Source: Paenibacillus cymbidii (GTDB taxonomy: Bacteria; Bacillota; Bacilli; Paenibacillales; NBRC-103111). Taken from it: a stretch of DNA of 64,000 bases. The notes beneath the pieces were generated by a model, which was not told the origin of the DNA, made no database searches, and saw nothing but the letters and a program-made list of their open reading frames with translations. Each line of letters opens with the position of its first letter. Within the stretch, counting starts at the first letter, position 1. The DNA lies in the NCBI RefSeq assembly GCF_004764705.1, contig NZ_SHLX01000004.1, positions 186,001-250,000 of the forward strand, read 5' to 3'. The position numbers and the translations under genes are program-made. Positions 35,829 through 45,455 of this stretch are shown piece by piece.

Positions 35829-36232
35829 TCAAGGACGCTCAGCGGGGGCCGGTTTCGCCGATTGTTCGCCGGTTGAGGAGGAAGAAAAATTTTGGCGCTC
35901 TTTTGAAAAAGCAGGAATTGTCGATCGAATACGAGAATTTCCATTACATACGGGACAATCCATTTTCAAACCCTTTATCGCCGAAAAATGTTCGCTTTGT
36001 CCCTGGAAATTGGAGAGTTACGCGTGCAGATTTTAACGAAGAACTATTGTATGCGGCGATTCTGGATTATCAAAAACGAAAGGTGAGAGACCAGGTAGGG
36101 GGAGTGGGGAATGATGGATAATTGGGTTGCCGTCCCCCCCCATATCTCTTTGCCGTTTTTTCCCGTTATAGTAGAGTAAGGAAAATCAATTGTAGAGGAA
36201 CAATACGATCCTGAGCGAAAATATAGGCAGGA
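35829..36232. other. Intergenic stretch with no assignable gene
   Basis: Two overlapping open frames cover 35860-36121, one with KFWRSFEKAGIVDRIREFPL and a CSLCPW pair, but neither has a convincing start, and I recognise no family. They may be remnants. Sequence after 35846 (AGCGGGGGCCGGTTTCGCCG) resembles 11416-11435 downstream of repeat copy 1. Confidence 0.4.
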
Positions 36233-36241
36233 TTGAATGCG

Positions 36242-36908
36242 ATGACTACTGTATTGAGCTACACCGCTTTTGAGCAGCTGACATCGTTCCATGAGCCGGG
36301 CTTGCGTAATTATTGTTGGAAATTGGCCGGTTCGGAATGGGACGGTGACGACTTGTATCAGGAGACCATGATCAAGGCATTTCGCAGATTCCAGCGATGG
36401 CCGGAGCGTGAGCTGAGTAAACCTTATTTATACCGCATCGCTGCGAATGCCTGGTTCGATGTTTGCCGTAGACGCAAAATTGCTTTAGTACATGGGTCCA
36501 TAGCCGATCAGATGAACTTTCCTATGCAGAGTGGGGCCGGCACGACGTCCGAGAATCGCTGGAGACGCTGATGGACGCTCTTGAACCAAAGCAAGCAGCG
36601 CTAATCATGATGACAGACGTATTCGGATTCACACCGGTAGAAACCGCAACTGCATTGGATCAGCCAATCACCGCAATCAAAGCAGCCCTTCATCGGGCCC
36701 GGAAACGGCAAAAAGAAGGCGGCAGACAGGCAATCTCACCTGTTGGCGAGGGGCGATGACGAAGCGGAATCGGCTCCGAAATCCGCGGTGGAAGCGGAAC
36801 TGCTTGAGGCCTTTGTAAGAGCGTTCCGCGACACTGATGCGAAATCGATGTTCCGCTATTACCGCGAACTTTCGAAAAATGGTGTGAAGATCAACCAAAT
36901 ACGGTTCA
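36242..36908 (+). pseudogene. SigJ-like ECF sigma factor broken by two frameshifts
   Basis: ATG 36242 begins a sigma2 region (GDDLYQETMIKAFRRFQRWP). Near 36510 the frame is lost; the correct continuation (DELSYAEWGRHDVRESLETL) runs in another frame into a sigma4 region at 36571-36720 (LEPKQAALIMMTDVFGFTPVETA). A second shift near 36745 moves the C-terminal extension (AVEAELLEAFVRAFRDTDAK) into a third frame. No intact product is possible without recoding. Confidence 0.78.
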
Positions 36909-37139
36909 TGCTAGGACGTGCCTGGTTCAGCTTCAAGGACCCGGACGGTAATTCCTTTTCCAAGAAACCATTATCAGGTTGAACGATATTTCAATTTTCA
37001 TGCCAAAGATGTGGATGACGCGTATCGTTCTTTGAAGGAAAAAGGAGCCGATCTTGGAGAAATTGAAAGCTTCGACGGCGGCATCCGCGGATTTCCGCTG
37101 TACGATCCGGATGGGAACAAGTACGGCGTCGTACATTGA
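36909..37139 (+). pseudogene. VOC-family remnant fused behind the broken sigma factor
   Basis: FSFKDPDGNSF lies in the frame that ends the sigma remnant; the rest, ERYFNFHAKDVDDAYRSLKE to FPLYDPDGNKYGVVH, is in the next frame and is the second half of a VOC protein. Neither the first module nor a start is present. Confidence 0.65.
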
Positions 37140-37163
37140 ACGACCTAAAGGAGGATCCGAACG

Positions 37164-38237
37164 GTGGGCATTCAGTTAAACACAGCCTTGTGCGGAATTT
37201 TCAATATACGTTATCCGATTTTTTTGGCGGGAATGGCTGGTTTGCCAGGAGTAAAATTAGCTGCGGCAGTATCCAATGCGGGAGGACTTGGGTCATTGGG
37301 GGCGGCATACATGACGCCGGAAGCCATCCGTGGAGCGATCCGCGAACTCAGACAACTCACGCAAGCTCCATTTGCGGTCAATCTTTTTTCAACGCCATTC
37401 GTTGATGACAATGCCAGAATAAAAGAAGTCCAGCGCGAGCTTAACAAGATCCGCGATGAACTGGGGATGAAGCATGCCTCAGATGAGGAAGTAAGTACGC
37501 CGAATCGTTTTGAAGAGCAGGTCGCGGTTTTACTGGAAGAACAAGTTCCCGTCATCAGCACGGCATTCGGGCTGCTTCCGGAGAAATTCATCCAACAGTC
37601 CCTATCGGCAGGGATCCGCATTGTGACCATGGTAACGACTGTGAACGAAGCCATAATGGCGGAACAGGCTGGATGCGATGCGATCGTTGCGCAAGGGAGT
37701 GAAGCAGGCGGGCATCGTGGCACCTTCGACCTTTCCAACCATCCGATGGGGGCCAATATAGGCGTTATCGCGCTTGTGCCTCAAATCGTGGATCGTGTCA
37801 AGATTCCGGTTATTGCAGCCGGCGGCTTTATGGATGGCCGGGGACTTGTGGCCGCTCTTGCCCTGGGGGCGCAAGGAGTACAGATGGGAACACGATTCCT
37901 GACTGCTTATGAATCCGGAGCGCATGAAGCCTACAAGGATGCGCTGCTGGGAAGCACGGAAGAAAGCACGGTGATCACGAAAGTATTTTCTGGGCGTCCG
38001 GCGAGAGGGATCGTGAACAAGTTTATGAAACACTGGGACGAAAGCAAGGTTCAACCGCTGCCGTTCCCAACACAAAACTCAATCACTCGCGACATCCGGA
38101 ATGCTGCTTCCGATCAAGCCAATACGGAATATATGTCCTTGTGGGCCGGACAAGGGACGAGAATGCTCACAGACCGTCAAAAAGCGGAGGAGATTATGTC
38201 TGACATACTGCAGCAGGCCCATTCGATTTTGCAATGA
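37164..38237 (+). CDS. Nitronate monooxygenase (2-nitropropane dioxygenase family)
   Basis: 357-residue FMN TIM-barrel enzyme detoxifying alkyl nitronates. YPIFLAGMAG at the start, AAVSNAGGLGSLGAAY, QGSEAGGHRG with the catalytic His, and IPVIAAGGFMDGRGL plus GAQGVQMGTRFL for FMN phosphate binding. GTG 37164 follows AAAGGAGG by 9 nt. Confidence 0.93.
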   Translation: MGIQLNTALCGIFNIRYPIFLAGMAGLPGVKLAAAVSNAGGLGSLGAAYMTPEAIRGAIRELRQLTQAPFAVNLFSTPFVDDNARIKEVQRELNKIRDELGMKHASDEEVSTPNRFEEQVAVLLEEQVPVISTAFGLLPEKFIQQSLSAGIRIVTMVTTVNEAIMAEQAGCDAIVAQGSEAGGHRGTFDLSNHPMGANIGVIALVPQIVDRVKIPVIAAGGFMDGRGLVAALALGAQGVQMGTRFLTAYESGAHEAYKDALLGSTEESTVITKVFSGRPARGIVNKFMKHWDESKVQPLPFPTQNSITRDIRNAASDQANTEYMSLWAGQGTRMLTDRQKAEEIMSDILQQAHSILQ

Positions 38238-38354
38238 GTAGTAAAAGTTTAATGAAGTTTGCTCCCAATCTAACCCTCCGCGATGTGCAGCAGAATAGGA
38301 CAACGCTTCATCTATCGGCAAATTTCTTGGAAAGAAAAGCGGAGGCCCGCTGAA

Positions 38355-38582
38355 ATGGTCGTCAGAGAGATACCGGCCAATACGTACGTTTTATTTACGT
38401 TCAATGGTCCCTTCGCGAATGCAGGTGCCGTGCACGCTTATTTATACTCTACGTGGTTGAAAGATAGTGAATATGAACTCGCCGGACTATATAATATTGA
38501 AATCTATGATGAAAGAAGTCATGGACCCGAGTCCGATGATTCCATTACGGATATTTGCTTCCCCGTGCGCAAGAGGAGTTAA
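38355..38582 (+). pseudogene. C-terminal remnant of a GyrI-like effector-binding AraC regulator
   Basis: About 75 codons: VVREIPANTYVLFTFNGPFA, then HAYLYSTWLKDSEYELAG and ESDDSITDICFPV, which is the conserved end of GyrI-like domains in AraC proteins. The AraC HTH and the first half of the effector domain are missing. Confidence 0.7.
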
Positions 38583-38597
38583 AAACAAGGGGCCGGA

Positions 38598-38798
38598 TAT
38601 CGTTGCGGTTCGATCCGAGAATGTGTAGGTCATCAGTATTCCGTCACCTACATGATGCAGGTCCCTGATTGCATTACACTTTCTATGTATGAAGAAGCGA
38701 TAGCCATAGGAGATCGAAAAGAAATCTATCTTACCCCGGCAATGATGTGCCACCATCCGGATACATGGAAAACCGTGGTGAGTGTTGAAATCGAATAG
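38598..38798 (+). pseudogene. Startless open frame, possible remnant
   Basis: A frame ending at TAG 38796-38798 encodes ECVGHQYSVTYMMQVPDC and TPAMMCHHPDTWKTVVSVEI, protein-like in composition, but with no start or recognised family. It directly follows the GyrI remnant. 38799-38906 shows nothing else. Confidence 0.25.
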
Positions 38799-38906
38799 CG
38801 CAAGAAACCTAATAAAAGAACAAGATCGCATGATATGAAACGCTTTCAACCGATTTTATAGTTAAGATGTCCATATTACATAGAAGATCAGAAGTAGGGG
38901 ATACGA

Positions 38907-40292
38907 ATGTTGCTCGGGCGTGAAATGGCCCCTTATCAAAATGAGATCGCTCATCACATTGCCGAGTTAGTCAAGATACGAAGCGTCCAGGAGGAGGCCG
39001 AACCCGGCAAGCCTTTTGGCAGCGGGGTAGACCGGGCTTTGGCGTATATGCTTGAATTGGCGGACGCGATGGGATTCCGGACGAAAAATGTAGACGGATA
39101 CGCCGGTCATGCAGAATACGGGAGCGGCGACCGATTGGCGGCGGTTTTGGTTCATCTGGACACGGTTCAAGAAGGGGAAGGGTGGACCTATCCGCCGCTC
39201 GGCGGCCTGATCGAGGACGGACGCATCATCGGAAGAGGAGCATCCGACAACAAAGGGCCTGCCGTAGTCGCTTTATTTTGCTTGAAAGCGATCCGCGATC
39301 TTGGTCTTCCGATCCGCAACCGGATTCGAGTCATTTTCGGAACGAACGAAGAAAGCGGCATGAAGGACATGGATTATTATTTTGCCAAGGAGCCGCTCCC
39401 GAATATGGCGTTTGTGCCGGATGCCGGTTACCCGATCTTTAATGTGGAAATGGGCAATACGCTTGTCGAGGTATCCCATACCCGGGATCGCAGCCCCGGA
39501 CAGGAACGGCTTCGAATCGAAAGTCTGACGGGCGGGCTGCCGACGGCGCTGCTGCCCGCAAAGTGCAAAGTCCGGATCGCCTCCGGGCCTGTTTCCGATG
39601 GTGAATGGCGCGAGCAGTTGAAACGCCGAACGAGTCTGACGGCTGAAATAGCCGGTGACGGATCGGTCGAGATCGCAGCAAACGGAAATTCCGCCGACCC
39701 GCCGAGCAATGCGATTGCGGATATGATGGAATGGCTCGCCGGTCTCCCTTATAAAACCGATGCCGATCCGCTTGTTGTTTTTCTGAACGAGAAGCTCGGA
39801 CATGAAACAAACGGGCAATCGCTGGGCATTCAGCGCAGCGACGAGCTTTCCGGGTCTACGATTGTATTTCTCAAGCAAATTCTCACGGCAGGGGATACGG
39901 TTACTGCCATCATGAATATCCGTTATCCGGTGACCGAGGATGGCGATCGGCTGCTCGGCCTTGTCGAGGAGCAAGCCGAATCGTTCGGGCTGAAAACGAC
40001 GATCACCCGGCACCTTCGTCCGGTTTATGTCCCGCCCGAGCATCCCGTCATTCGTACTTTAAGCCGGGTGTACGAGCGCGCGACAGGGGACAAGGCGGTG
40101 CTGTTGCGAATGGGAGCGGGCACTTATGCCCGGAAACTGAACAACAACGGCGTTGCTTTCGGCGCGGGTTTGCCGGGAGGGGTCGACACGAACGTGCACC
40201 GGCCGGACGAGTTTGTTCGCATTGAGGATATGATGAAACACGCGGAAATTTGTTTGCAGGGCTTATATGAGTTGGCGATAGAAGAAAGTTGA
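38907..40292 (+). CDS. M20 dipeptidase, PepV/Sapep type
   Basis: 461-residue metal-dependent dipeptidase. SGVDRALAYMLELADAMGF, the first metal ligand in VLVHLDTVQEGEGW, GRGASDNKGPAVV with the bridging Asp, and FGTNEESGMKDMDYYF with the catalytic Glu pair. C-terminal GAGTYARKLNNNGVAFG and DTNVHRPDEFV supply the last ligand. Cytoplasmic peptide recycling. Intact, between two degenerate regions. Confidence 0.93.
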   Translation: MLLGREMAPYQNEIAHHIAELVKIRSVQEEAEPGKPFGSGVDRALAYMLELADAMGFRTKNVDGYAGHAEYGSGDRLAAVLVHLDTVQEGEGWTYPPLGGLIEDGRIIGRGASDNKGPAVVALFCLKAIRDLGLPIRNRIRVIFGTNEESGMKDMDYYFAKEPLPNMAFVPDAGYPIFNVEMGNTLVEVSHTRDRSPGQERLRIESLTGGLPTALLPAKCKVRIASGPVSDGEWREQLKRRTSLTAEIAGDGSVEIAANGNSADPPSNAIADMMEWLAGLPYKTDADPLVVFLNEKLGHETNGQSLGIQRSDELSGSTIVFLKQILTAGDTVTAIMNIRYPVTEDGDRLLGLVEEQAESFGLKTTITRHLRPVYVPPEHPVIRTLSRVYERATGDKAVLLRMGAGTYARKLNNNGVAFGAGLPGGVDTNVHRPDEFVRIEDMMKHAEICLQGLYELAIEES

Positions 40293-40313
40293 CGAAGCTG
40301 ACGATAAACAACG

Positions 40314-40348
40314 ATGAAGCTGCAGATCTTGCTGCAGTTTCATTTTTT
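40314..40348 (+). terminator. Terminator after the dipeptidase
   Basis: ATGAAGCTGCAG/CTGCAGTTTCAT stem with one G-T pair and six T residues. Confidence 0.88.
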
Positions 40349-40408
40349 GATTCGGGAAGAATAATATGGAAATTGACGATGGATATGCGAACGTATGTGT
40401 GCTACTAT

Positions 40409-40596
40409 GGAGGTATAACTTTTGCCTGCCTGGAACGGTTGGTTGATGCGGGGCATTCGATATGGGGCCGGAAGGCGGCAAAAATGGCGGTACGGTGGTA
40501 GCTTTCGGAACGCCGGAACAGATTGTGCGCTCCGAACAATCGCTGACCGGGCGTTATTTGCGGGAGCTGCTTGTTCCGGAGAAAACGTTTAGCTAG
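40409..40596 (+). pseudogene. UvrA-like ATPase 3' end with internal deletion
   Basis: First frame: GITFACLERLVDAGHS, the UvrA helix before the Walker B region. The frame then shifts at about 40460 directly to DMGPEGGKNGGTVVAFGTPE and ends TGRYLRELL, the normal UvrA C-terminus. The HNLDVI segment between is missing, and everything 5' is gone. Confidence 0.75.
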
Positions 40597-40609
40597 TAAG
40601 GAGACATTT

Positions 40610-41140
40610 TTGAACGAGGAGCAGGTGCCGCGGCGATCTACTTTTATGAGGAGAAAGAATGGTGAACACGGTTTGAGACGAAAACTGCTTCAATATTTCC
40701 CTGTCTTGTATAGAGCGCGTGTTGCCTATCTCATTTTCAAGCGTCATCTACAAAATATATTTTCCATTACCAGGTTTGCGAAAGTTAGGACGGAAGAAAC
40801 GCTGCCGTATACGTGCAAAAAGCATCAATCTCTATTGCGCAGAAAATTGGGCTCCAGCGACCCCGTTCTTCAGGAGAATAAAATAACGGTTTGGTTGACC
40901 GACGAGCATCTCAAAGGATCCGTCCATATCGAAGCAGAATGGCCCTTTTCCTATCATGTATTTGAAAAGAATCATGCCTTTCGGAAAGCGGAAGGGAAAA
41001 ACTATCGGCAGAATGAGATCTGGAGAAGTACCATCGATAAGAAGACAGGGAATGAAATCAAACAAGAACGGCTGATTGCGAACTACTCCGAGGTCCGTTA
41101 TGAACTTCCGAACGACATAACTTTGGAACAATCGGTGTAA
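40610..41140 (+). pseudogene. VanW-family protein with internal deletion
   Basis: 176 codons in frame from TTG 40610, 5 nt after AAGGAGA. The N-terminal part (LLQYFPVLYRARVAYLIFKR, HQSLLRRKLGSSDPVLQENK) and the C-terminal part (DEHLKGSVHIEA, YHVFEKNHAFRKAEGKNYRQ) match VanW ends, but the central VanW domain is absent at the KI/TV junction. Still open, so a short protein may be made. Confidence 0.6.
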
Positions 41141-41182
41141 TCGTTGAAGATCCAAGAAACGGCGAATCATGCCCTGGTTTCG

Positions 41183-41209
41183 AGCGACAGCGACAACTGT
41201 CGCTTTTTG
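41183..41209 (+). terminator. Rho-independent terminator
   Basis: AGCGACAG/CTGTCGCT stem, loop CGACAA, five T residues. Confidence 0.9.
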
Positions 41210-41226
41210 TTTTGCCCGATTTCCTC

Positions 41227-41275
41227 TTGACATTGCGTCGCGAAGGTATTACAGTATGTTACAATACTAACATAC
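41227..41275 (+). promoter_or_regulatory. Promoter and autoregulatory operator of the GntR/ABC operon
   Basis: TTGACA (41227-41232) and TACAGT (41250-41255) with a 17-nt spacer. Overlapping the -10 and start site is a perfect inverted repeat GTATGTTA-N6-TAACATAC (41254-41275). The following gene encodes a YtrA-like GntR repressor, which most likely binds here. Confidence 0.85.
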
Positions 41276-41290
41276 CAGAAGGGTGATGGC

Positions 41291-41659
41291 ATGAAGGGTC
41301 GCTTTGATGAAGGGCAGCCCATTTTTCAACAAATTGCCGAAATGATCGAGGACGATATTTTGACCGGATTGTACGCAACGGACGATCAGATCATTTCGAT
41401 GGCGCAGCTTGCAAGCACGTTTCAGATCAATCCGGCAACGGCGGTGAAGGGCATCGCGCTGCTGGTCGGCGAAGGCATTTTATACAAGAAAAGAGGTCTT
41501 GGCATGTACGTCTCCGCGGAAGCGAAAACGATCATTATCGAAAAAAGGCGGCATCGCTTCTACAACGAGCTCGTGCTGAAGCTGCTGGACGAAGCTGAAA
41601 AACTGCAACTGACGACTGAAGAAGTTATCGCCATGATCAAACAAGGGAAAAGGAGCTGA
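41291..41659 (+). CDS. GntR-family (YtrA subfamily) transcriptional repressor
   Basis: 122 residues: winged HTH (PIFQQIAEMIEDDILTGLY, AQLASTFQINPATAVKGIALL) and only a short C-terminal helix, the YtrA layout. It typically represses its own operon with an adjacent ABC exporter, induced by cell-wall-active compounds. AGAAGGG precedes the ATG. Confidence 0.93.
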   Translation: MKGRFDEGQPIFQQIAEMIEDDILTGLYATDDQIISMAQLASTFQINPATAVKGIALLVGEGILYKKRGLGMYVSAEAKTIIIEKRRHRFYNELVLKLLDEAEKLQLTTEEVIAMIKQGKRS

Positions 41660-41666
41660 TTGACCC

Positions 41667-42545
41667 ATGAATGCCATTCTGGAATGTGCCAACGTGTACA
41701 AGAGCTACGGCAGAAACGAAGCGGTTCGTTCGCTGTCGATGAAGCTGGAGCCCAATACGATTTATGGCTTGCTCGGCCGCAACGGAGCGGGAAAAACGAC
41801 GCTGCTGAACATGATCACCGGCGGCCAATTTGCAGACAGCGGCAGCATAACGGTGGCCGGCGAACGGCTGAATGCCGGAGATACGCCAAGGGAAACCTGC
41901 TACGTGCGGGAAAAAAACTTTTATTTCGGCGGTGCGAAGGTGAAAGAGATTTTGCAAATGGCTTCGGCTTTCCATCCGAATTGGGATGGGGATTTCGCCA
42001 TGAAGCTGGTCGATACGTTCCGGCTGAACCCGAACAAAAAAATACGGCAGTTATCCCGCGGCATGGAGTCGCTTGTCGGCAACATCGTCGGTCTCGCAAG
42101 CCGCGCTCCGCTGACGATTTACGACGAACCGGTGCTTGGACTCGACGTATTGATGCGTGAAAAGTTTTATCGGCTGCTCGTGGAGGATTATACCGAAAAC
42201 CCGCGGACGATTCTGCTTTCGACGCACTTGATCGACGAAATTGCCAAAGTGGTGGAAAAAGTGTTCATCATCGAAGCGGGGACGATTTTGCTGACGGACG
42301 ATGTCGACAACATTCGCGTGCGGTCCCATCTCGTAACGGGAAACCGGGAAGCCGTCGAACGCCTGGTTGCAGGCAAGAGGGTCATGTACAAGGAGGCGTA
42401 CGGCAAAGAAACGTTGGCGGCCGTGTACGACTTGATCGGTGACGAGGAGAAGCTTGCGGCCAGCCGCTCGGGCGTTGCGGTCGAAGGACTGCCGCTGCAG
42501 AAATTTTTTGCCTATTTGATCGAAGGGGGAGAGCGCATTGAATAA
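41667..42545 (+). CDS. ABC transporter ATP-binding protein (YtrB-like)
   Basis: 292 residues. Walker A GRNGAGKTT (38-46), signature LSRGM (129-133) in place of LSGGQ, Walker B LTIYDEP and D-loop GLD. The usual Q-loop Gln is replaced around CYVREKN. The degenerate signature is typical of YtrB-type ATPases. Starts 7 nt after the GntR stop. Confidence 0.92.
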   Translation: MNAILECANVYKSYGRNEAVRSLSMKLEPNTIYGLLGRNGAGKTTLLNMITGGQFADSGSITVAGERLNAGDTPRETCYVREKNFYFGGAKVKEILQMASAFHPNWDGDFAMKLVDTFRLNPNKKIRQLSRGMESLVGNIVGLASRAPLTIYDEPVLGLDVLMREKFYRLLVEDYTENPRTILLSTHLIDEIAKVVEKVFIIEAGTILLTDDVDNIRVRSHLVTGNREAVERLVAGKRVMYKEAYGKETLAAVYDLIGDEEKLAASRSGVAVEGLPLQKFFAYLIEGGERIE

Positions 42546-43224
42546 AACGAACGTGCTGTGGAGAGCGTCTTTCTTGCAGCTGCGGGTATATATGTGGTGC
42601 GTGTTCGGCATTGTGACCGCCAGCTTCGTCTCCAACTTTATCGTTTACATGTCGACCGGGTATCAGGAAGACAATAACCAGGTGTCGATCGGCAATATGC
42701 TGACGATCTTCCTGATCTTCGTTGCCATCGTGTTGCCTACCGCTTTCTTCAAGCGAATCATCAATCTAGGGGCGACGCGCAAGCAATATTATGTTGGGTT
42801 GATTACCATTTATACGATGTGGTCGGCTGCTTTTGCCTTGTTTAATGTGCTTTGGCTGGAGCTGGAAAAAGGATTTATCCGGGAATATACGAATATTTTC
42901 AACCTGCTCGAAATTTTCCACTGGGATCAGTTCGGCGTCATCGGCATGTTTTTATACCAATTCGGAACTTATATGCTGCTTGCATCGCTGCTGAATTTGC
43001 TGTTCTCCGGCTTGCGCCATCCCGTTGGCTGGATACTGTGGGTGCTCCTGATTGCCGCTATTCCGATCGGCACGTCGATTCCGTCGCTGCGCGTTCATGT
43101 GGCAGACGGCTTCCTGGCGCTGCTGTTCAACGATTCCCTGTTCGCCGGGCTAGGACTTACGCTTGGGCTTTCCGTGCTCTTCCTGTTCGGCGGTTGGTTG
43201 CTTACAAGTCGCAGAACGTTTTGA
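42538..43224 (+). CDS. ABC transporter membrane subunit
   Basis: 228 residues with six predicted membrane helices (FGIVTASFVSNFIVYM, LTIFLIFVAIVLPTAFF and others). TTG start overlaps the ATPase gene by 8 nt. No family motif beyond topology; its place in the GntR operon makes it the partner of the ATPase. Confidence 0.85.
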   Translation: MNKTNVLWRASFLQLRVYMWCVFGIVTASFVSNFIVYMSTGYQEDNNQVSIGNMLTIFLIFVAIVLPTAFFKRIINLGATRKQYYVGLITIYTMWSAAFALFNVLWLELEKGFIREYTNIFNLLEIFHWDQFGVIGMFLYQFGTYMLLASLLNLLFSGLRHPVGWILWVLLIAAIPIGTSIPSLRVHVADGFLALLFNDSLFAGLGLTLGLSVLFLFGGWLLTSRRTF

Positions 43225-43260
43225 GAAACCGGCGATAGTCGTCATAAATTGAAATCAAAA

Positions 43261-43289
43261 GCAGCCATTTGACGGATGGCTGCCTTTTT
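43261..43289 (+). terminator. Terminator of the GntR/ABC operon
   Basis: GCAGCCAT/ATGGCTGC stem, 7-nt loop, CTTTTTG tail. Confidence 0.9.
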
Positions 43290-43371
43290 GTTGACTGGAT
43301 AAATCTGCTTGCAGGATTTTCGATTGTGCCTGCGTAGTATGGTGTAGAGGATGGCAAGATGAGGTGAAGGA

Positions 43372-43932
43372 ATGCGAATAACGGAACGGAATGCGGCGGA
43401 AGGGCTGCAAAGCAGGGATCAACAGGCGCTGGAATTTGTAATCGATACTTACGGGGATGGCGTTTATCGGCTCGTGGCGAGAATATGCGGGCAATGTTCC
43501 CGGCAGGACCTGGAAGAATGCGTCAGCGACGTATTCATGGACGTATGGAACAAAATCGGCAAGTTCGACGAATCCCGCGGAACGCTGAGAACGTGGATTT
43601 TTATTCTGGCCAAGTACAAGGCTCTTGATTACCGACGGAGAGGATCAAGCCATTCGCAGGAGGACATTGCCGCAGAAGATCAACCCGGTGGCGAGTTGAC
43701 GGAACGAATGGTGCTGTTGAAGGAAGAGCGGACACAGCTTATCGAACTCGTCGGACGTTTGCCGGAAATCGACAGGCAAATATTCATTCAGCGATATGTA
43801 CACGAAGAGCGGATCGAAGCGATTGCGGCCCGGCTCGATTTAACCGGCAAAGCGGTGGAAAGCCGCCTGGTCAGAATCCGCAAATGGTTGAAAGAGCAGC
43901 TTAAACGCGAGCGGAAGGAGGGATGGTCATGA
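43372..43932 (+). CDS. ECF RNA polymerase sigma factor
   Basis: 186 residues: sigma2 (DLEECVSDVFMDVWNKIGKF, TLRTWIFILAKYKALDYRRR) and sigma4 (RLPEIDRQIFIQRYVHEERI, VESRLVRIRKWLKEQL). Coupled by an ATGA overlap to a membrane anti-sigma-like protein. Confidence 0.93.
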   Translation: MRITERNAAEGLQSRDQQALEFVIDTYGDGVYRLVARICGQCSRQDLEECVSDVFMDVWNKIGKFDESRGTLRTWIFILAKYKALDYRRRGSSHSQEDIAAEDQPGGELTERMVLLKEERTQLIELVGRLPEIDRQIFIQRYVHEERIEAIAARLDLTGKAVESRLVRIRKWLKEQLKRERKEGWS

Positions 43933-45410
43933 AACGTCAATATCGCGAGCGGCCGGAGGATTGGACGCATGAGGATGAACAATGGCTGGACAATATGGAT
44001 CAATTGAGCGAGGAGGAGCTTATGGTTCTATTGTCGGGTGACGATTGTTTCCCGAGCCGCGGCGCGGCAGAAACGGATTCGCAAACGATCGCCGCAATCA
44101 AGTCCAGGACGTTCGCCAGGCTGGGACTGGTCGTTGAAGGCTCGCCTGTTTCCCCGCTCGATGCGGAAGATGCCGGTGCAGAAGCCGTACGCGCTTCGAT
44201 TGCGCGCAGAGAGGCGGTGTGGCGGAAGAGTGCGTTACGCTGGGCGGCAGTCGCGGTCATTGCCGGATTGGCTTTGTTAGGCGCGCTGATAGTCGGTTCT
44301 CCGGCCGTAAGAGCTCAGATCGAAAAAATGCTGCAGTACATTCCGGGTTATGCGAACGTTCAGGAAGGAACCGACGATGCGCCGAGGTATGTGCTGCCTT
44401 CTCCTGTGGAAGCCAGAGGCGAGAACGGACGGATGGTGCAGCTGCGTGCCGTTTCGATTGAAAGCAAGCAGGCGACGATCGACCTGGCCGGGGAAGGGGC
44501 GGCTTTTCCGGAGCAAATCGAATTGGAAAATACGGCGGGAGAACGGATTGAACTGAGAAGCTCAATGGGGCAACGCGGGTTGGGAACCGAAGGGTGGAAA
44601 TGGACGGCGTTATACTGGTATCGGGGTGAAATCGCGGTTCCGGAAGACGGGAAGTTTTATCTTCATTATGAAGGACTGTCGGAGCCGATCGCATTTCAAC
44701 TTCAGCCGGCAAAGTCGATCAGAAACATGGAGGAACTGGGAACAACGGTCGTGAAGAACGGCGTTGCGCTAACGGCGGTCGTAGCCGAGGAGGGCAACGA
44801 AAGTCAGCGCGTCACGCTGCTTGCGCAAATGCCCGGGAATGTCACGATTCAATCCTACGGCATTCACCCCGATCCAAGTATAGCCCGAACGTTCCTGTAT
44901 ACGCCCTCGGGGGAACGGAAGGAGGTCGTGCAGGATCCGGCATTTCCGAATCCGAACGAGTTTATTCTGAAGCGCAACCCGTCGGAGACCGGACCCTACC
45001 GCCTCGCCGTAGACGGCATCGTAGCCGTCAAAAAAGCCGACAAGGCGGCGACCGCAACGCTGCCGGTTCCGAAAGAAGGCAAGCTTGACGTGAATATCCC
45101 GCTCACGATTGCAGGATACCCGGTGGATCTCTTGTCGGTGGAACGAATCAAACAGCCGGACAAAGCATTCGACTCCCTGCTAATTACCTTGGATGCCCAC
45201 TACAGAGCGGATCGACCCGATAATTTGCTGGGATTTTTCCCCGACGTCGACCGGAATGGACGCGGAGGCGGCTTCGCTTCGCAAGGCGATCCGGCAACTG
45301 GGCAGATCAAGCAGCTTTGGGTTGAGACTGATCGGAAGGCCTCCACTTACGCCATGAAAGTTACGGAAGCCAGGATTCAGATCAACGGGCCTTGGGAATT
45401 TGCGTTTTAG
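43929..45410 (+). CDS. Membrane-anchored anti-sigma-like protein with DUF4179-type ectodomain
   Basis: 493 residues. N-terminal acidic cytoplasmic part of about 100 residues, one membrane helix (WAAVAVIAGLALLGALIVG, near 106-126) and a large beta-rich outside domain. Position and topology fit an anti-sigma factor for the ECF sigma gene it overlaps (ATGA at 43929-43932). ATG 43929 has AAGGAGG 7 nt upstream; ATG 43923 would be too close. Confidence 0.82.
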   Translation: MKRQYRERPEDWTHEDEQWLDNMDQLSEEELMVLLSGDDCFPSRGAAETDSQTIAAIKSRTFARLGLVVEGSPVSPLDAEDAGAEAVRASIARREAVWRKSALRWAAVAVIAGLALLGALIVGSPAVRAQIEKMLQYIPGYANVQEGTDDAPRYVLPSPVEARGENGRMVQLRAVSIESKQATIDLAGEGAAFPEQIELENTAGERIELRSSMGQRGLGTEGWKWTALYWYRGEIAVPEDGKFYLHYEGLSEPIAFQLQPAKSIRNMEELGTTVVKNGVALTAVVAEEGNESQRVTLLAQMPGNVTIQSYGIHPDPSIARTFLYTPSGERKEVVQDPAFPNPNEFILKRNPSETGPYRLAVDGIVAVKKADKAATATLPVPKEGKLDVNIPLTIAGYPVDLLSVERIKQPDKAFDSLLITLDAHYRADRPDNLLGFFPDVDRNGRGGGFASQGDPATGQIKQLWVETDRKASTYAMKVTEARIQINGPWEFAF

Positions 45411-45455
45411 GCTTAAAAACGATTTCTTCCGTAGAACCCGGTTGCGATTCGGACT

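Noticed and set aside
35759..36121. A 120-codon frame after repeat copy 3
   Set aside because: Its first third is repeat sequence, the rest is unrecognised, and a second overlapping frame looks equally plausible; reported only as an unassigned stretch.
38487..38849. A 120-codon minus-strand open frame behind the nitronate monooxygenase
   Set aside because: It runs antisense to the conserved end of the GyrI-like remnant and has no ribosome site or family match.
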